Assembly (NCBI RefSeq): GCF_001659705.1
Contig: NZ_CP015971.1
Coordinates: 1,054,001-1,118,000, forward strand
Direction: 5' to 3'
DNA from: Arachidicoccus sp. BS20
GTDB taxonomy: Bacteria; Bacteroidota; Bacteroidia; Chitinophagales; Chitinophagaceae
DNA length: 64,000 nt
In this document: one piece after another, positions 26,509-34,796 of the stretch
Layout of the letters: each line of letters starts with the position of its first letter
Position numbering within the stretch: position 1 is the first letter of the stretch
Notes under the pieces: generated by a model
Database searches by the model: none
Told to the model about the DNA's origin: nothing
What the model saw: only the letters and a program-made list of their open reading frames with translations
Position numbers and translations under genes: made by a program

Positions 26509-27747
26509 ATGTCAGATATTTTGGTATCCGATAAATCGGGTTATTATATTTCGTTGGAAGAACAGCACGGCGCGCACAATTATCATCCTTTGCCTGTGGT
26601 TTTGGAACGCAGCGAAGGCGTTTATGTCTGGGACGTCAACGGCAAACAATATTTCGATTTTCTAAGCGGTTATTCCGCACTCAATCAGGGACACAGGCAT
26701 CCGCGCATTATGCAGGCTTTGACAGAACAAGCACAAAAGCTCACGCTTACCTCACGCGCTTTTTATAACAATCAGTTGGGCGAGTTTGAAAAATACATCA
26801 CTAAACTTTTCGGTTATGATAAAGTTTTGCCGATGAACTCCGGCGCAGAAGCCGTTGAAACGGCTTTAAAACTTGCAAGAAAATGGGCGTATAAAGTCAA
26901 ACAAATTCCGACAAACGACGCGCAGATTGTCGTTTGCGGAAATAACTTTCATGGAAGAACTATCTCAATTGTTTCGTTCAGTTCCGATGCCGATTCTAAA
27001 AAAGAATTTGGTCCTTATACTCCGGGCTTCATCGTTATTCCATACAACGATTTAGAAACATTGGAAGAATTTTTTCAACAAGAAAAAAATATTGCCGCGT
27101 TTTTAGTCGAACCAATTCAAGGCGAAGCGGGCGTTGTCGTTCCCGACGAAGGATATTTATCCAAAGCAAAAACATTGTGTGAAAAATACAATGTTTTATT
27201 TATCGCAGATGAAATTCAAACAGGACTTGCCCGTACCGGAAAAATGCTCGCCTGCGACCATGAAAATGTGCATCCCGATATTCTCATTCTTGGCAAAGCC
27301 TTAAGCGGCGGCGTTTTGCCCGTGAGCACCGTGTTGGCGAATAACGAAATTATGCTCACGATTTTGCCCGGCGAACATGGTTCAACGTACGGCGGAAATC
27401 CTTTGGCGTGCGCAGTTGCCATTGCATCTTTGCAAGTTTTGACAGAAGAAAATCTGGCGGACAATGCAGAAAAATTAGGCAATATTTTTCGTGAAGAAAT
27501 TGGCAAACTAAATAATCCGTTAGTCAAAGAAGTGCGCGGAAAAGGATTATTAAATGCTGTTGTCATCAATCATCCTGATGAAAATGCAGCCTGGAATATT
27601 TGCCTGAAACTTAGAGATAACGGGCTTTTGGCGAAACCTACGCATGGCGATAAAATTCGTTTCGCACCGCCATTGGTAATGAATGAAGAACAGTTGAGAG
27701 AATGTATTGCAATTATTGATAAGAGTTTAAATGAGTTTGTTGCCTGA
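26509..27747 (+). CDS. rocD: Ornithine--oxo-acid aminotransferase
   Basis: 412 residues. A class III PLP aminotransferase that converts ornithine and 2-oxoglutarate to glutamate semialdehyde and glutamate. Seen are the opening [22 protein letters not shown] (in parts), [18 protein letters not shown] (PLP phosphate site), [23 protein letters not shown], the cofactor Asp in [16 protein letters not shown] and the Schiff-base Lys in [22 protein letters not shown] completes the family pattern. It connects arginine degradation with proline and glutamate. Confidence 0.96.
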   Translation: MSDILVSDKSGYYISLEEQHGAHNYHPLPVVLERSEGVYVWDVNGKQYFDFLSGYSALNQGHRHPRIMQALTEQAQKLTLTSRAFYNNQLGEFEKYITKLFGYDKVLPMNSGAEAVETALKLARKWAYKVKQIPTNDAQIVVCGNNFHGRTISIVSFSSDADSKKEFGPYTPGFIVIPYNDLETLEEFFQQEKNIAAFLVEPIQGEAGVVVPDEGYLSKAKTLCEKYNVLFIADEIQTGLARTGKMLACDHENVHPDILILGKALSGGVLPVSTVLANNEIMLTILPGEHGSTYGGNPLACAVAIASLQVLTEENLADNAEKLGNIFREEIGKLNNPLVKEVRGKGLLNAVVINHPDENAAWNICLKLRDNGLLAKPTHGDKIRFAPPLVMNEEQLRECIAIIDKSLNEFVA

Positions 27748-27754
27748 TTTTTTT

Positions 27755-27887
27755 TTGAACCACAAAGGCACAACGACACAAAGTTACACAACGAAGAAGC
27801 CTGAACACGCCGACACGTCATGCTGAACTTGTTTCAGCATCTAAAAAAGATTCCGAAATAAATTCGGAATGACACGTAAGCGTGTTC
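27755..27887. repeat. Intergenic repeat and nested palindromes between rocD and lutB
   Basis: 27757-27800 is a direct-repeat-like purine-rich stretch (ACCACAAAGGCACAACGACA...). 27803-27887 is bounded by GAACACGC and GCGTGTTC. Inside are two smaller hairpins, TGCTGAA-CTTGT-TTCAGCA and ATTCCGAA-ATAAA-TTCGGAAT, flanked by GTCAT and ATGAC. This layered symmetry looks like a small interspersed repeat rather than a simple terminator. Confidence 0.55.
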
Positions 27888-27939
27888 TCTTTTTCCATAA
27901 ACCCCAAACAATTCTTCCCATTCTTTCCGCTTAGTTCAC

Positions 27940-27947
27940 TACATTTG
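27940..27947 (+). promoter_or_regulatory. Putative -7 element of the lutB-like gene
   Basis: TACATTTG, 24 bp before the ATG at 27972. Confidence 0.45.
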
Positions 27948-27971
27948 AACATCTATTCAAAAGTTCATATT

Positions 27972-29342
27972 ATGACAAAAGAATCATCTTTATTTATGGC
28001 AAACAGCGAAGCGAAAGCTTCCGATTTGCAGCACAGAAATACGATTAATTTCAACATAGCAAAATATAATTCCGCAGTTCCCGCAGGAAAAGCTCAATTC
28101 TCTGAATTGCCCGTGGCACGACAGCTTGCAAAGAATGCAAAGTGGAACGCGATAGAAAACCTGGATAAAAATTTATTGAATTTTGAAAAGCAAATTACTG
28201 CACGCGGAGCAAAAGTTATTTGGGCGGAAAATGCCGAAGAAGCGTTGGCTGCCGTGAAAGAAATTTGTATTGAGAAGAACGCTAAAACCATCGTCAAAAG
28301 CAAGAGTATGGTTACGGAAGAAATCCATCTGAATCATTTTCTCGAAGCACAAGGCATTGAAAGCGTGGAAACCGATTTAGGAGAATATATTCAGCAGATT
28401 GCGGGCGAACCACCGTATCATATTGTAACACCTGCGATGCACAAAAGCGCGGCAGAAATTGCAGATTTGTACACCGAAAAATTGGGTGCAGAACCGAACC
28501 TTGCGCCCGAACAAGTAACGCTTTTCACACGAAAAAAATTAAGAGAGAAATTCACTTCGGCAGAGATTGGCATTACGGGTGCGAACTTTATTATCTCTGA
28601 CATCGGCGGTATTTCATTAACTGAAAACGAAGGCAACGCGCGGCTTTCAACGGCTTTCCCAAAAACGCATATCGCAATTGTAGGTATCGAAAAAGTAATT
28701 CCGAGCTTGCAGGATTTATCCTTGTTTTTGCCTTTGCTCGCAACCTTTGGAACGGGGCAAACCATTACTTCGTACAACACCATTATTACAGGTCCGAAAC
28801 AAAAAGGCGAAACCGACGGACCTGAAGAAATGTATGTAATACTGCTCGACAACGGTCGTACCAATATGTTGAAAAACGTAAAGATGCGCGAGGCAATGTA
28901 TTGCATTCGCTGCGGCGCGTGCCTCAATGCTTGTCCGGTTTATAAAAACATCGGTGGACATTCTTACGAAACAACTTACAGCGGACCCATCGGTTCTGTT
29001 ATCACGCCGCATCTTCGCGGAATCAAAGAATACAAGCATTTGAGCTATGCTTCCTCACTGTGCGGCAACTGCACGGAAGTTTGTCCGGTAAGAATTAATT
29101 TGCATGAATTGTTGCTGGAAAACCGGTACGAATCAGTAGAAGAAGGCGATGCTTCGATGGCTGAACGCATGGCTTGGAAAGGGTGGAAATTTGCAAGTCT
29201 GCACCGCAAAATGATGAACATGGGCAATGGAAAACTAAAAAATTCATTTGTAAACAGTATTTTTAAAGACTGGACGAAATACAGAGGTAATCTCGATTTC
29301 AGCCCAAAGACGTTTAATGAAATGTGGCGGGAAAGGAAATAA
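27972..29342 (+). CDS. LutB-like iron-sulfur protein (lactate utilization protein B family)
   Basis: 456 residues from the ATG at 27972 (MTKESSLFMAN). The N-terminal LUD domain includes KSKSMVTEEIHLNHFLEAQGIE (in parts), ETDLGEYIQQIAGEPPYHIVTPAMHKS and ITGANFIISDIGGISLTENEGN. Two ferredoxin-like cluster motifs follow, CIRCGACLNACPVY and CGNCTEVCPV, for two 4Fe-4S clusters. A helical C-terminal part ends in MWRERK. In other bacteria LutABC oxidises L-lactate; here lutA and lutC are not adjacent, so the role rests on family similarity. Confidence 0.9.
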   Translation: MTKESSLFMANSEAKASDLQHRNTINFNIAKYNSAVPAGKAQFSELPVARQLAKNAKWNAIENLDKNLLNFEKQITARGAKVIWAENAEEALAAVKEICIEKNAKTIVKSKSMVTEEIHLNHFLEAQGIESVETDLGEYIQQIAGEPPYHIVTPAMHKSAAEIADLYTEKLGAEPNLAPEQVTLFTRKKLREKFTSAEIGITGANFIISDIGGISLTENEGNARLSTAFPKTHIAIVGIEKVIPSLQDLSLFLPLLATFGTGQTITSYNTIITGPKQKGETDGPEEMYVILLDNGRTNMLKNVKMREAMYCIRCGACLNACPVYKNIGGHSYETTYSGPIGSVITPHLRGIKEYKHLSYASSLCGNCTEVCPVRINLHELLLENRYESVEEGDASMAERMAWKGWKFASLHRKMMNMGNGKLKNSFVNSIFKDWTKYRGNLDFSPKTFNEMWRERK

Positions 29343-29349
29343 AAATATA

Positions 29350-29381
29350 AAATTCCTTAGCTTTACTCATGCGAAAAACCT
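29350..29381 (+). repeat. Left copy of a 32-bp direct repeat flanking the toxin-antitoxin cassette
   Basis: 29 of 32 bases match 30053-30084. The copy includes a TAGCTTTA -7-like element and an ATG followed by CGAAAA, as at the start of the serine hydrolase gene. From this ATG (29369) only a 19-codon orphan frame is open. Confidence 0.75.
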
Positions 29382-29385
29382 CGCT

Positions 29386-29408
29386 CTTCGACGTTTGTAA
29401 CGTCGAAG
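29386..29408. repeat. Perfect 10-bp palindrome with TGT loop
   Basis: CTTCGACGTT-TGT-AACGTCGAAG, at the left edge of the toxin-antitoxin insertion. It resembles a REP-type hairpin. No T tract follows. Confidence 0.6.
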
Positions 29409-29459
29409 CCCTATCAACGGATTTTTAATCTATAAAAAAAGCATGAACCATTTATCCAT

Positions 29460-29481
29460 TTACCAAATTTTGGTAACTTTG
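29460..29481 (+). promoter_or_regulatory. Operator-promoter of the toxin-antitoxin operon
   Basis: TTACCAAATTTTGGTAA (29460-29476) is a perfect palindrome. It overlaps the -7 element TAACTTTG (29474-29481), the expected site for autorepression by a ParD-type antitoxin. GGAGAAAG follows as a ribosome-binding site before the ATG at 29498. Confidence 0.65.
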
Positions 29482-29497
29482 GAGAAAGTTTAGAAAA

Positions 29498-29746
29498 ATG
29501 AAAAATACATCAATCTCACTCGGCAACTATTTTGACCAGTTTGTAAGCGGTCAAGTCTCCGCAGGACGCTATAAAAACGTTAGTGAAGTTGTTCGTGCAG
29601 GACTTCGACTTTTAGAAGACGAAGAAAGTAAAATAATTGCATTGAAAGCCGCAATCCAAAAAGGGTTAAACAGCCCACGAGTTGAAAATTTTGACTTCAA
29701 AGCAAATTTGAAAAAACTAAAAGAAGAGAAAGCAAAAAATGGCTAA
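29498..29746 (+). CDS. Type II antitoxin, ParD family
   Basis: 82 residues: an N-terminal ribbon-helix-helix DNA-binding part (SISLGNYFDQFVSGQV, YKNVSEVVRAGLRLLEDEE) and a C-terminal toxin-binding tail rich in Lys and Glu. It overlaps the toxin gene by 8 bp. The antitoxin neutralises ParE and represses its own operon, probably through the palindrome at 29460-29476. The pair sits on what looks like an inserted segment. Confidence 0.9.
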   Translation: MKNTSISLGNYFDQFVSGQVSAGRYKNVSEVVRAGLRLLEDEESKIIALKAAIQKGLNSPRVENFDFKANLKKLKEEKAKNG

Positions 29747-30038
29747 AGTTATTTTACGACAAGAAGCCATTGATGACTTGAATGATATTTGGATTTATTC
29801 TTTTGAAGAATGGTCGGAAAAGCAGGCGGACAAATATTATGCGACTTTAGAGTTTGCCTGTAAGCAAATTGGAAAAAATCCGGAACTTGGGAAAATATAT
29901 GAAGGAATAACCAACAACTTACTGGGACTGAGAATAGGTAAGCACATAATTTTCTATCAAGTTATCAACGAACAGGAAATTGAAATAATCCGAATTTTGC
30001 ACGAACGAATGGACTTAAAAAACAGACTTAATGAATAA
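29739..30038 (+). CDS. Type II toxin, ParE/RelE superfamily
   Basis: 99 residues with a ParE-type fold: MAKVILRQEAIDDLNDIWIYSFEEWSEKQADKYY (in parts), GKIYEGITNNLLGLRIGKHIIFYQV and the terminal IEIIRILHERMDLKNRLNE. ParE toxins poison DNA gyrase, whereas RelE-like members cut mRNA; the ILHERMD ending fits ParE. It overlaps the antitoxin gene by 8 bp, indicating translational coupling. It ends 14 bp before the right copy of the direct repeat. Confidence 0.9.
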   Translation: MAKVILRQEAIDDLNDIWIYSFEEWSEKQADKYYATLEFACKQIGKNPELGKIYEGITNNLLGLRIGKHIIFYQVINEQEIEIIRILHERMDLKNRLNE

Positions 30039-30052
30039 AAAACTGACACCGT

Positions 30053-30084
30053 AAATTCCTTAGCTTTACGTATGCGAAAAATCT
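30053..30084 (+). repeat. Right copy of the 32-bp direct repeat
   Basis: Matches 29350-29381 at 29 of 32 bases. It supplies the functional promoter-like TAGCTTTA and the start codon (30072) of the serine hydrolase gene. Confidence 0.75.
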
Positions 30085-31373
30085 ATCTTCTTTGTTCAGT
30101 TATTATTTTCTTGTGTTGGCATTCACACGCAAATGCACAAGCAAAAAATTCGCTCTTCCTTGAAAAGATTTTAAACAAAATTCCCGATAGCATTTTCAGG
30201 GAAGTTTATCATCATCCCGAAAAATACAGGCTGCAAATTATTTATACACAAATCAATCGCGACAAACACAACAAACCTTCTTTTACCAATTATTATTTTA
30301 ATGTTGATAGCAATTTATACTTCAATCCGGCATCTACGGTAAAGATGCCTTTGTCGTTTTTAGCGTTACAAAAGCTGCATCAAATCAACGTTTCAGGCGT
30401 CAATAAATTTACAACCATGCTAACGGACAGTTCTTATTCTAAGCAAACTTCCGCAACGAGCGACAGCACTTCGGCAACAGGCTTTCCGTCCGTTGCACAA
30501 TACATTCGCAAAGTATTTTTGATAAGCGACAATGATGCGTATAATCGTTTATATGAATTTTTAGAACAACAATATATCAACCGCGAATTGCACAAACGCG
30601 GTTACACCGACGTAAATATTTCAAGAAGATTTACCGCAATGAACGACGATGAAAACCGCCACACTAATGAAATAAGATTTTTAGACAATAACGGGGAATT
30701 ATTATACCAACAACCGCCTGCATACAATACCGATTCATTCGATTATCATCAGATTATTAAAATGGGAAAGGCGCATTGGAACAACAATGACAGTCTTATA
30801 AATACGCCGATGGATTTTACCACAGCCAATAAAATTTCTCTGGAAGATTTGCAGCAAATAGAACAAAGTGTTTTATTTCCTTCGTCTGTTCCGCCCAATA
30901 AAAGATTTGACTTGTCGGACGAAGATTACCCTTTCCTATATCAATATATGTCGCAATATCCGTCGGAAACCAATTACCCTAAATACGATACTTCGGTTTA
31001 TTACGACAGCTATGTAAAAAATTATTTTAAAAATGCTTCGCATAAAATTCCGCCGTATATCCGCGTGTTCAACAAGCCGGGCTGGGCTTACGGTTTTCTC
31101 ACGGATATCTCTTATGTCGCGGACTTTGAAAACCGTGTGGAATTTATGTTGAGCTGCACGCTGTATGTCAATAGCGACGGCGTTTTGAATGATAATAAGT
31201 ATGATTATGATTCCGTTGGTTATCCGTTTTTATACACACTCGGACAATCGATTTATCAATATGAATTGCAACGTAAGAGAAAACACAAACCGGATTTGAG
31301 CAGGTTCATTATTCGTTACGACCAACGCAATCCGAATGATACACGAAAGGCGATTAAAGATGCGGATAATTAA
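30072..31373 (+). CDS. Serine hydrolase, class A beta-lactamase-like fold
   Basis: 433 residues with a signal peptide (MRKIYLLCSVIIFLCWHSHANAQ). The SxxK motif is in NPASTVKMPLSF (nucleophile Ser and general-base Lys), the SDN-like triad in FLISDNDAYNRLYE, and a KPG triad in VFNKPGWAYGF in place of KTG. These match the penicillin-recognising superfamily, but the protein is much longer than a class A lactamase (about 290) and no clear omega-loop Glu was found. It may be an esterase or transpeptidase relative rather than an antibiotic-degrading enzyme. Its promoter and start were duplicated by the neighbouring insertion. Confidence 0.75.
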   Translation: MRKIYLLCSVIIFLCWHSHANAQAKNSLFLEKILNKIPDSIFREVYHHPEKYRLQIIYTQINRDKHNKPSFTNYYFNVDSNLYFNPASTVKMPLSFLALQKLHQINVSGVNKFTTMLTDSSYSKQTSATSDSTSATGFPSVAQYIRKVFLISDNDAYNRLYEFLEQQYINRELHKRGYTDVNISRRFTAMNDDENRHTNEIRFLDNNGELLYQQPPAYNTDSFDYHQIIKMGKAHWNNNDSLINTPMDFTTANKISLEDLQQIEQSVLFPSSVPPNKRFDLSDEDYPFLYQYMSQYPSETNYPKYDTSVYYDSYVKNYFKNASHKIPPYIRVFNKPGWAYGFLTDISYVADFENRVEFMLSCTLYVNSDGVLNDNKYDYDSVGYPFLYTLGQSIYQYELQRKRKHKPDLSRFIIRYDQRNPNDTRKAIKDADN

Positions 31374-31452
31374 ATGAACCCATATCTTTAAACAAAACAT
31401 TAATCTTTCCAACTAACTACAATTAACGCACGATAGTTTAAACGTTGTGCGT

Positions 31453-31460
31453 TATATTTG
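31453..31460 (+). promoter_or_regulatory. Putative -7 element of sucD
   Basis: TATATTTG, 27 bp before the sucD ATG. The -33 element is weak. Confidence 0.45.
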
Positions 31461-31487
31461 CGCAACCTAAATTTTAATTCAATAATC

Positions 31488-32360
31488 ATGTCAGTTTTAG
31501 TAAATAAAAATTCCAAAGTAATTGTTCAGGGTTTTACAGGCACGGAAGGCACTTTCCATGCAACGCAAATGATTGAATACGGAACCAATGTTGTAGGCGG
31601 CGTTACGCCAAACAAAGGTGGTACTACGCATCTCGACAGACCAGTGTTCAACACCGTTGCCGATGCTGTAAAAGAAACGGATGCCAATGTGAGCATCATC
31701 TTTGTTCCGCCGGCATTTGCGGCAGATGCTGTAATGGAATCTGCGGAAGCAGGCATTGAATTAATCGTGTGCATTACCGAAGGTATCCCTGTGCAGGATA
31801 TGGTCAAAGTGAAAAATTATTTGCAAGGCAAAAATGTAAGATTGATAGGACCAAATTGTCCGGGCGTAATCACAGCAGGCGAAGCGAAAGTCGGCATTAT
31901 GCCGGGCTTTATTTTCAAACCCGGAAAAGTAGGCATCGTTTCCAAATCAGGAACACTTACTTATGAAGCTGCCGACCAAGTGGTAAAAGCAGGTTTGGGA
32001 ATTTCAACGGCAATCGGTATCGGCGGCGACCCGATTATCGGAACGACTACAAAAGAAGCCGTTGAATTGCTGATGAATGATGATGAAACCGAAGCAATTA
32101 TTATGATTGGCGAAATCGGCGGAAGCATGGAAGCCGATGCGGCGCACTGGATAAAAGATAATAACAAGAAACCTGTCGTTGGTTTTATCGCGGGGCAAAC
32201 TGCGCCGGCAGGTCGCAGAATGGGACACGCAGGCGCTATCATCGGCGGTGCAGACGATACAGCCGCAGCAAAGATGAAGATTCTTGCAGAGAACGGCGTT
32301 ACAGTTGTGGCAAGCCCTGCGGATATCGGAAAGACTTTGGCAGAAGCGTTGAAGAAATAA
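31488..32360 (+). CDS. sucD: Succinate--CoA ligase subunit alpha
   Basis: 290 residues from the ATG at 31488 ([21 protein letters not shown]), the normal start. It contains the CoA-binding Rossmann domain ([27 protein letters not shown]), [32 protein letters not shown], and the phosphohistidine loop [13 protein letters not shown]. It forms the citric-acid-cycle ligase with SucC, whose gene is not in the window. A terminator follows. Confidence 0.96.
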   Translation: MSVLVNKNSKVIVQGFTGTEGTFHATQMIEYGTNVVGGVTPNKGGTTHLDRPVFNTVADAVKETDANVSIIFVPPAFAADAVMESAEAGIELIVCITEGIPVQDMVKVKNYLQGKNVRLIGPNCPGVITAGEAKVGIMPGFIFKPGKVGIVSKSGTLTYEAADQVVKAGLGISTAIGIGGDPIIGTTTKEAVELLMNDDETEAIIMIGEIGGSMEADAAHWIKDNNKKPVVGFIAGQTAPAGRRMGHAGAIIGGADDTAAAKMKILAENGVTVVASPADIGKTLAEALKK

Positions 32361-32381
32361 ACATACATCAATTCATTATTT

Positions 32382-32412
32382 AGCGCATATCTGTTTCGGG
32401 TGTGCGCTTTTT
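32382..32412 (+). terminator. Terminator after sucD
   Basis: AGCGCA and TGCGCT pair across a 15-base loop and are followed by TTTTT. Confidence 0.65.
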
Positions 32413-32541
32413 GTTTTGATACATTTAAACCATTAAGAAGTTGAGATACATTAAGGCTTAATTTTCTTAATTCCTTAATGGTTTTATTCTTCAATTAAAT
32501 TCATTACTCATAATTCATCATTCATAATTAATTTTGAGCCG

Positions 32542-33300
32542 ATGCTCACAAAAAGAATTATTCCTTGTTTGGATATTAAAGACGGTCGCACCGTGAAAGG
32601 CGTGAACTTTGAAAGCCTGCGCGATGCAGGCGACCCTGTGGAACTCGGCGCGTTGTATGCAAAGCAAGGCGCGGACGAATTGGTGTTTCTCGACATTACG
32701 GCAACGATTGAAAAAAGAAAAACGTTGAGCGAATTGGTCAATAAAATTTCGCATCATATCAATATTCCGTTCACGGTTGGCGGCGGCATCAGTTCGGTAG
32801 AAGACGCATCGGTATTGTTGAAAAATGGCGCGGATAAAACTTCCATCAACACATCGGCGTATAAAAATCCACAGTTGATTAATGATTTGGCAAAAGAGTT
32901 CGGAAGTCAATTTGTAGTGTTGGCGATTGATACCAAAAAGGAAGATGACGGCGAATGGTATGTTTACTTAAACGGTGGTCGCGTGAAAACAGAAACCAAA
33001 TGTTTTGATTGGGCAAAGCAAGCTGTTGATTTGGGCGCGGGCGAAATTTTATTAACGTCCATGAACAACGACGGCACAAAGCAAGGCTTTGCATTGGACA
33101 TTACAAAATTGCTTTCGGAATCTTTGCCCGTGCCTGTGATTGCAAGTGGCGGCGCAGGAAATATGCAGCATTTTGTAGAAGTGTTTGAAACTGCAAACGC
33201 TGATGCAGCGCTGGCTGCAAGCATTTTTCATTTTAAGGAAGTGGAAATAAAAGAATTGAAAACAGCGTTGAAAGATAAACAAATTCCTGTGAGAATTTGA
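32542..33300 (+). CDS. hisF: Imidazole glycerol phosphate synthase cyclase subunit
   Basis: 252 residues, a TIM barrel with the catalytic Asp pair in [15 protein letters not shown] and VVLAIDTKK. Other signatures are [20 protein letters not shown] (in parts), [25 protein letters not shown] and [14 protein letters not shown]. With HisH it makes imidazole glycerol phosphate and AICAR in histidine synthesis. It is followed by hisIE after 38 bp on the same strand, the standard end of a histidine operon; the earlier his genes are not adjacent. Confidence 0.96.
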   Translation: MLTKRIIPCLDIKDGRTVKGVNFESLRDAGDPVELGALYAKQGADELVFLDITATIEKRKTLSELVNKISHHINIPFTVGGGISSVEDASVLLKNGADKTSINTSAYKNPQLINDLAKEFGSQFVVLAIDTKKEDDGEWYVYLNGGRVKTETKCFDWAKQAVDLGAGEILLTSMNNDGTKQGFALDITKLLSESLPVPVIASGGAGNMQHFVEVFETANADAALAASIFHFKEVEIKELKTALKDKQIPVRI

Positions 33301-33338
33301 CAGATAACAGAAAACAAATAACCGATAACAGACAAGAA

Positions 33339-33947
33339 ATGAACATAAATTATTCAAAATATTCCAACGGGCTTGTTCCCGCAATTGTACAAGATGCAAC
33401 CACCAACAAAGTATTGATGCTTGGCTTTATGAACGAAGAAGCTGTTGCAAAAACGCAGTCGCTGGAGAAAGTAACATTCTTCAGCCGCAGCAAAAACCGC
33501 TTGTGGACGAAAGGCGAAGAAAGCGGTAATTTTTTGCTGTTGAAAGATATAAAAGCTGATTGCGACAACGATACATTATTGATTAAAGCCGAACCTGTCG
33601 GACCCGTTTGCCACACCGGCGCAGACACTTGTTTTAATGAAGAAAATAAAAAAAATATGAACAACGATTTTCTGAATGAATTGGAAAACATTATCCAACA
33701 AAGAAAAGAAGCAGGCGGCTCAAACTCTTACGTGGCAAGCCTTTTCGCGAAAGGCATTAATAAAATCGCACAGAAAGTTGGCGAAGAAGCCGTTGAAGTT
33801 GTGATTGAGGCAAAAGACAATAGCGAAGAATTATTTTTAAATGAAAGCGCCGATTTATTGTTTCACTACCTGATTTTGTTGAATGCAAAAGGTTATTCGT
33901 TAAACGATGTTATCAATGTATTGAAGAAGCGCCATGAAGAACGATAA
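33339..33947 (+). CDS. hisIE: Bifunctional phosphoribosyl-AMP cyclohydrolase/phosphoribosyl-ATP pyrophosphatase
   Basis: 202 residues starting at the ATG at 33339; the frame is open from a TTG at 33297 through a repetitive linker, which I reject. The N-terminal HisI half has VLMLGFMNEEAV, FFSRSKNRLWTKGEESGN and the zinc cysteines in DCDND and GPVCHTGADTCF. The C-terminal HisE half has FLNELENIIQQRKEAGGSNSYVASLFAKGINKIAQKVGEEAVEVVIEAKD in parts. It catalyses steps 2 and 3 of histidine synthesis. It overlaps the next gene by 14 bp. Confidence 0.95.
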   Translation: MNINYSKYSNGLVPAIVQDATTNKVLMLGFMNEEAVAKTQSLEKVTFFSRSKNRLWTKGEESGNFLLLKDIKADCDNDTLLIKAEPVGPVCHTGADTCFNEENKKNMNNDFLNELENIIQQRKEAGGSNSYVASLFAKGINKIAQKVGEEAVEVVIEAKDNSEELFLNESADLLFHYLILLNAKGYSLNDVINVLKKRHEER

Positions 33948-34788
33948 TTATAAAATATTTTTTCTTTTTCTTTTGGTTATTTTTCCAACGTTGTTGTTCG
34001 CACAAAACAACGACAACATGGAAAGTGAATTAAGTAATCAGGAAAATACCGATTGGTATAACTCCAATTTTAAAACGTATGAAGACAGCGTTCAGTATTA
34101 TTCATACATGATGAAAGCGCCGCAAACACCGAGTGAAAGAAGAAATACATTAAGCAGTTACCAGCAACAATTATCTGTTTTTCGTACGCATTTAAAAAGT
34201 TTTGTTCAGCAACACGCGACAGATGTTTTGGGTGCAAAAGCCTTAATCATTACTTGCTTTCGCAATATTGATGTAAATTTAGATACGCTGCAACATTTCG
34301 CTGAAACCCTGTCGGGACAAGGCTTGCATAACAAATATGCCGATTATTTTTTTCAGGAAATTAAAGGAAGAAGAAATGACGAGGTCGGCAAAATGTTTAT
34401 TCCTTTTTCCATGACGGATATTAATGGAAACATAGTTTCGTCAGAAAATTTTAAAGGAAAAAATGTGCTGGTTTTGTTTTGGGCGAGTTGGTGCATTCCT
34501 TGCCGTGCGGAAATTCCCGGTTTACTTTCCGTTTATCATCAGTTTAAAAATAATAATTTTGAAGTGCTTGCTGTTTCGGTTGATACGGATAAGAATCGTT
34601 GGCTGCAAGCCGTTCAGCACGACAAAACCGATTGGCATAATTTATTCAACGGAAAAGCCTGGAACGCAGATGTAGTGCGGAATTACGCCATTCATTCCAT
34701 TCCGAAAAATGTATTGATTAATCCCGAAGGAAAAATTATTGCCAAAAACATTTCTGCTGCGGGGTTGGAAAAAGTGTTATCAAAATAG
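33934..34788 (+). CDS. TlpA-family thioredoxin-like protein
   Basis: 284 residues: signal peptide (KIFFLFLLVIFPTLLFAQ), a helical N-terminal domain shorter than DUF4369 and unrelated in look, and a C-terminal TlpA domain with FWASWCIPCRAE (Cys187, Cys190) and IPKNVLINPEGKII. It overlaps the 3' end of hisIE by 14 bp in another frame, so the two are probably translationally coupled, although the functions seem unrelated. It is convergent with the ABC permease gene, only 8 bp apart. It probably reduces disulfides in the periplasm. Confidence 0.87.
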   Translation: MKNDNYKIFFLFLLVIFPTLLFAQNNDNMESELSNQENTDWYNSNFKTYEDSVQYYSYMMKAPQTPSERRNTLSSYQQQLSVFRTHLKSFVQQHATDVLGAKALIITCFRNIDVNLDTLQHFAETLSGQGLHNKYADYFFQEIKGRRNDEVGKMFIPFSMTDINGNIVSSENFKGKNVLVLFWASWCIPCRAEIPGLLSVYHQFKNNNFEVLAVSVDTDKNRWLQAVQHDKTDWHNLFNGKAWNADVVRNYAIHSIPKNVLINPEGKIIAKNISAAGLEKVLSK

Positions 34789-34796
34789 CTTCCAAA

